Positions 62,401-64,000 of a DNA stretch of 64,000 bases are shown here, piece by piece. This DNA is from Toxonevra muliebris (Eukaryota > Arthropoda > Insecta > Diptera > Pallopteridae). Positions within the stretch are counted from its first letter, which is position 1; every line of letters starts with the position of its first letter. The stretch is from positions 88,850,400 to 88,914,399 of the forward strand of contig OY829328.1 in NCBI GenBank assembly GCA_963691655.1, written 5' to 3'. The notes under the pieces are model-generated. The model had not been told where the DNA came from, searched no databases, and saw only the letters and a program-made list of their open reading frames with translations. The translations under genes and the position numbers were made by a program.

Positions 62401-64000
62401 CAAACAAACAGCCAGCATATTCAAACAAGATACATATGCACATATACAAACATGTGACCAAAACAGACAAAATATACATACATACTATACATATGCAGCT
62501 TTGTTTGTTTTATTTGAAATCGAAACTAAGACAGGCAGTAAAGGGAATAGAGAAAGCAACAAAGATAAATTTTGATAAATTAAACCGAAACGTTTTTTGA
62601 TAATTGTCGGAAGAGAGCAAAGAACGGAGCAGGGGAAGGGAGAATTTTCGAGCCACAATTTTACTGATTTCAAAATTTCTGTTACATCGATATTCTTACT
62701 TAAGAAGGTCTGCAAAATTATCCTCTTTGAGACTTTTTTAAAGCCAAGAACAGTGAACTCCACTAAAGTATAAATCGCAGCACAAATTTTCCAAGAACTA
62801 TAAGTTCACATGAACAAAATAGGAACTTACCTTTCACAGTTACACCCATCGTTTGCAGCACTTCGAGTTTCTTTTTATTCGTTGGTGATTGCCCGATACA
62901 TTTGTATGTGCCAGCATCTTGATATACAACATCTTTCAATGAAAATTGTCCAGTGGGTGTTGTCAAACCGTGACCAAGACCGCGCAAACGCGCTGTGACA
63001 GGATCTAAATGTGACCAGCAACCTAAGGAGCCTGTGTATAGAGAAAAAAATAAATTAAAGATTACTGTTTAAGTATAAGCGGGCATAAATAAGTAGGATA
63101 AAAGAAGACTTTGTAGTTTGCTATTGCTACTGCTACACAACGGTAATTTAATTAATTGAGTTGAAAGCATAAAAATTTTAATTTCATTAATTGATTTCGT
63201 GCATAAGTGAGAATTACTTTCGACAGGCAGATACATATACAACCAAAGAGACAGACACAAAGCCAGACATAGCGCCAGATACAAAAGATAAAGTGAGTGA
63301 AATAAATACAAAGATAATAAATAAAATTTTCAATTTTTTGATTGTCTACTTTCAGGCGGCATTTTCGTACATCTGCATGAACGTTTTTGTGTGTATTTTA
63401 ATTAGAGAGCACCGCATTTCGCTTATATCTTTTGCGCGCGTTCTTTTTATTTATTTGGATGTGTAGATTGCATGCATAATTAATTTTCAATTGTGTTAAT
63501 TGATGATGTTTCAGCTATTTTGCGCGCCTTAAAGTATAGTGACAATTGAAAAGTGTTTTTCTTTTGCTTTCCACAACACTGAGTGGGTAGTTAAAATCGC
63601 AAAATTTCGAATTGTTTTATGCAAAGTGTAAATGATAAGAGCAGCAGGAGCAACAGTAAAGAAATGTATGCGCTTCAATTAATGCTTCATGCAATGTAAT
63701 TAGATTTAATGAAACTTTCGTTTAATTATTAAGAAATTTCAAGTGCAATTTTTTCTCCTTTCTCTTTTTGAGTGGGAAATGCACGTTTACTAAATCAAGT
63801 AAATTAAAATCAAGTGCGCGCATATTTCAATTACATTTTTTTTATAATTAAATACTATTATTTTCCTGATTAAAAATATTTGCTTTTCCTTTTTTTCCCT
63901 TTTACCTTGTGGACATTGCAAGGTTACAGCGCCACCTAGCTGCACTTCCAATTGTCCTTTATTGGGATTATGTGATGCGGCTGCTACAGAAATGTCCTGA
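38952..64000 (-). CDS. Gene 2: immunoglobulin-superfamily cell-surface protein, 3' part (4 exons, partial)
   Basis: Exons 64000-63906, 63031-62831, 39605-39427 and 39326-38952 join in phases 1, 1 and 0 without a break. The gene continues beyond the window, so the N-terminus is missing. The first visible Ig domain has the B-strand Cys in VTLQC, a Trp in GCWS and the F-strand motif DAGTYKC. The second has Cys in VEFC and Trp in ARWL, but FYFIV stands where the F-strand Cys should be. NAT and NFT are glycosylation sequons. The domains are followed by an acidic run (DEEEEEEL) and a hydrophobic C-terminus ending ALPSLALFFWSSLYKYGRQV. Ig proteins of this kind act in cell adhesion, guidance or migration at the cell surface. 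Faint sausage-like flies' Ig proteins are a candidate family, but I cannot confirm that. The C-terminus could be a GPI signal or a membrane helix. Confidence 0.8.
39427..39605 (-). CDS. Gene 2 penultimate exon (second Ig domain, N-terminal half)
   Basis: A 179-nt exon with acceptor CACTTTCAG|GGGCAC and strong donor GTAACG|GTGAGT. It starts with the two nucleotides that complete a Gly codon from exon 62831-63031. It reads GAPTVVARNATPVAYPG, then PLHLAVEFC, then ARWLHGDRV. The intron to the last exon is 100 bp. Confidence 0.8.
40786..40811. repeat. (TA)n microsatellite
   Basis: An alternating TA run of about 13 units inside the giant intron of gene 2. Confidence 0.95.
44407..44434. repeat. (GT)n microsatellite
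   Basis: A pure GT run of about 14 units inside the giant intron. It is long enough to be polymorphic. Confidence 0.95.
46726..46747. repeat. (GA)n microsatellite
   Basis: A purine run, GGAGGGAGGGAGG followed by about 10 AG units, inside the giant intron. Confidence 0.9.
47320..48215. repeat. Decayed minisatellite with TTCAACTT core
   Basis: For about 0.9 kb TTCAAC-like motifs recur every 12-18 bp. A stretch near 47.36-47.41 kb shows a clean 12-bp register (TTTAACTCTTTG, TTCAATTTGTTC, TTCAACATTGTC, TTCAGTTTCTGG). The core resembles TTCAACTTCTTG. On the minus strand it reads as purine-rich CAAGAAGTTGAA units. There is no long open frame on either strand, so I treat it as an old, diverged tandem array rather than coding DNA. 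Confidence 0.65.
48216..54433. other. Gene 2 giant intron, central portion
   Basis: Intronic DNA with no exon or nested gene that I can support. It holds ATACATAC/ATGTATGT runs, a poly-T tract near 50.96-50.98 kb, and short open frames of 60-100 codons rich in Cys/His/Thr that come from simple repeats. A GC-richer patch at 52.4-52.6 kb contains GTGCGTGCGTGAGTGCG; its function is unknown. Confidence 0.55.
54434..54449. repeat. Poly-G tract (about 16 nt)
   Basis: An uninterrupted run of about 16 G in otherwise AT-rich intronic DNA. On the gene 2 sense strand it is poly-C. Homopolymer G runs of this length are rare in such sequence and are also prone to length errors in assemblies. Confidence 0.85.
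54450..57489. other. Gene 2 giant intron, further portion
   Basis: Non-coding. It includes a GGTTTGGTTTGGTTAGG motif near 55.86 kb, a poly-A run near 56.92 kb and AT-rich spacer. No gene recognised. Confidence 0.55.
57490..57850. mobile_element. Possible 361-bp mariner-type MITE
   Basis: ATTACGGTGTCTCA at 57490-57503 pairs with TGAGGCACCTTAAT at 57837-57850 as an inverted repeat with 12 of 14 matches, and TA steps occur at both edges. The interior is AT-rich with no transposase. The short imperfect ends make this tentative. It directly abuts the Tc1-like element to its right. Confidence 0.4.
57975..59075 (-). mobile_element. 5'-truncated I-type non-LTR retrotransposon with target-site duplication
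   Basis: The copy lies on the minus strand, is 5'-truncated and ends in a TAA-repeat tail (TTATTATTATTATTA on the plus strand near 57975-57990). AAACAGATGTAT flanks it at 57963-57974 and 59076-59087, a 12-bp target-site duplication. An RNase H domain plus a (TAA)n tail is the pattern of the I clade (known of the family); the clade call is inference. The insertion lies inside the Tc1-like element, so it is the younger of the two. Confidence 0.85.
58023..59075 (-). CDS. RNase H domain and C-terminus of the I-type element (5'-truncated ORF)
   Basis: The frame is open from the truncation point at 59075 (reading IKKTAANTALRLRIS at the start) to a stop at 58023, about 350 residues. A Met-type start at 59042 is only where a conventional frame would begin; the real protein started far upstream in the missing reverse transcriptase. 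All four RNase H acidic residues are present: YTDGS, QTEIYAIE, SDSQAA and ATDELA, plus the WVSGHRDIAGN loop. A C-terminal Cys/His cluster follows (CRLCMEDDETTLHILCECPAL). RNase H would degrade RNA in the RNA-DNA hybrid during retrotransposition. With no stops or frameshifts, the copy is young, but it cannot move by itself. Confidence 0.85.
   Translation of the reverse strand: MFIKKTAANTALRLRISSSLLEGNYGHLSILDEIPNTPICTVSDYMVRDLCFGRKFNIILPSRSEWDGQCPDFGPFALNWYTDGSKMDCGSGAGVAGPNTRISIPLGIWPSVFQTEIYAIETCANINLYKGLKGANIVIFSDSQAALLALSSWSFSSKLVKECFDSLQRLSTRNKVTLCWVSGHRDIAGNEATDELARQGSSTKHFGPDPFCGIGWASTKSIVEEWSKAKWLEYWNSIPGLRQAKALTIPLAQNQPISYSKPDLRLLVGYMSGHHGPRYHLSKIGLFNETECRLCMEDDETTLHILCECPALARLRGRIFDYSFLTADHMKSSSTKDVLTFIRSAERLLS
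59687..61754. other. Gene 2 giant intron, between transposon insertions
   Basis: AT-rich intronic DNA with a poly-A run near 60.39 kb and ATACATAC-type strings near 60.9-61.2 kb. No gene or element recognised. Confidence 0.55.
61767..62022 (+). mobile_element. 256-bp 3' end of an RNase H-type non-LTR retrotransposon
   Basis: The 12-bp sequence ATATTAATTAGA occurs immediately before (61755-61766) and after (62023-62034) the insert, a perfect target-site duplication. On the plus strand the insert reads FCQIRVSIFGTGVL, then LTPRNLLRFINKSVRFIE and a stop. This matches in layout the C-terminal ends of the two other copies here (CPALARSR...ILRFIRAS and CPALARLRGR...VLTFIRSAE). A short 3' UTR and a poly-A-rich tail (about 62004-62018) follow. 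It is an extreme 5' truncation with only the last 50 or so codons left. Confidence 0.8.
62035..62830. other. Gene 2 giant intron, 5' end
   Basis: Intronic DNA leading to the donor of exon 62831-63031, which reads GAAAG|GTAAGT on the minus strand. No gene recognised. Confidence 0.6.
62831..63031 (-). CDS. Gene 2 exon (first visible Ig domain, C-terminal part)
   Basis: A 201-nt exon with acceptor TATACACAG|GCTCC and a near-consensus donor GAAAG|GTAAGT, phase 1 at both ends. It reads SLGCWSHLDPV, then TGQFSLKDVVYQDAGTYKC, then MGVTVK. The DAGTYKC motif is the classic F strand of an Ig domain. Its one leftover nucleotide matches the two-nucleotide start of exon 39427-39605, 23.2 kb away. Confidence 0.85.
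63032..63905 (-). other. Gene 2 intron (874 bp) interrupting an Ig domain
   Basis: AT-rich intron with a donor CACAAG|GTAAAA and a pyrimidine-rich acceptor at the other end. It splits the first Ig domain between its B-strand Cys and its Trp. I see nothing else in it. Confidence 0.75.
63906..64000 (-). CDS. Gene 2 exon, partial (runs off the window)
   Basis: The 95 visible nucleotides read QDISVAAASHNPNKG, then QLEVQLGGAVTLQCPQ and one leftover nucleotide. LGGAVTLQC is the B strand of an Ig domain. The exon continues beyond 64000, where upstream exons with the signal peptide must lie. Confidence 0.8.

Noticed and set aside
1..64000. CRISPR arrays, tRNA or rRNA genes, bacterial operons
   Set aside because: No regularly spaced identical repeats, no cloverleaf with a GGTTCGA-type T-arm that folds, and no prokaryotic gene organisation. 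Intron structure shows a eukaryote.

Overview
The window looks like nuclear DNA of a higher (brachyceran) fly. It is very AT-rich, gene-poor and intron-rich, and it carries many CA/GT/TA/GA microsatellites and ATACATACATATGTATG-type runs. It also holds truncated RNase H-bearing non-LTR retrotransposons and TA-flanked Tc1/mariner-type elements. A tephritid-like fruit fly is my best guess (inference). I see no bacterial features, no CRISPR array and no rRNA or tRNA gene.

Two protein genes can be supported, both on the minus strand. Gene 1 (18494-22952) has three coding exons that join in phase to give a predicted 1185-residue secreted protein. It is Ser/Thr- and Gln-rich, with a long Val/Pro/Tyr repeat domain and a Pro-rich C-terminal module, and it resembles extracellular-matrix or cuticle-type low-complexity proteins. 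Gene 2 is the 3' end of an immunoglobulin-superfamily cell-surface gene. Four exons at 63906-64000 (continuing past the window), 62831-63031, 39427-39605 and 38952-39326 join in phase across a 23.2-kb intron. The visible product has one canonical Ig domain, one atypical Ig-like domain, an acidic stretch and a hydrophobic C-terminus that may be a GPI signal.

Region by region: 1-5.2 kb has no recognisable gene. A 148-bp foldback palindrome lies at 5.2 kb. A decayed RNase H retrotransposon fragment occupies 5.7-6.8 kb. 6.8-18.4 kb is non-coding and microsatellite-rich. Gene 1 follows, then non-coding DNA with a Tc1/mariner-type MITE at 27.7 kb, a strongly T-rich zone at 35-37.2 kb and a recent 122-bp tandem duplication at 37.7 kb. 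The 3' exons of gene 2 are at 39 kb. The giant intron (39.6-62.8 kb) holds a decayed TTCAAC minisatellite at 47.3-48.2 kb, a poly-G tract at 54.4 kb, a transposon cluster at 57.5-59.7 kb and a 256-bp retrotransposon tail at 61.8 kb. In the cluster, an I-type retrotransposon fragment with an intact RNase H is inserted into a Tc1-like element.

I found no convincing novel biological system. The best leads are the nested transposon cluster with readable target-site duplications, the atypical Ig-like domain, the repeat-rich secreted protein and the unexplained minisatellite. All gene models are read from sequence alone. Splice junctions are supported by GT/AG sites and phase agreement, not by transcripts.
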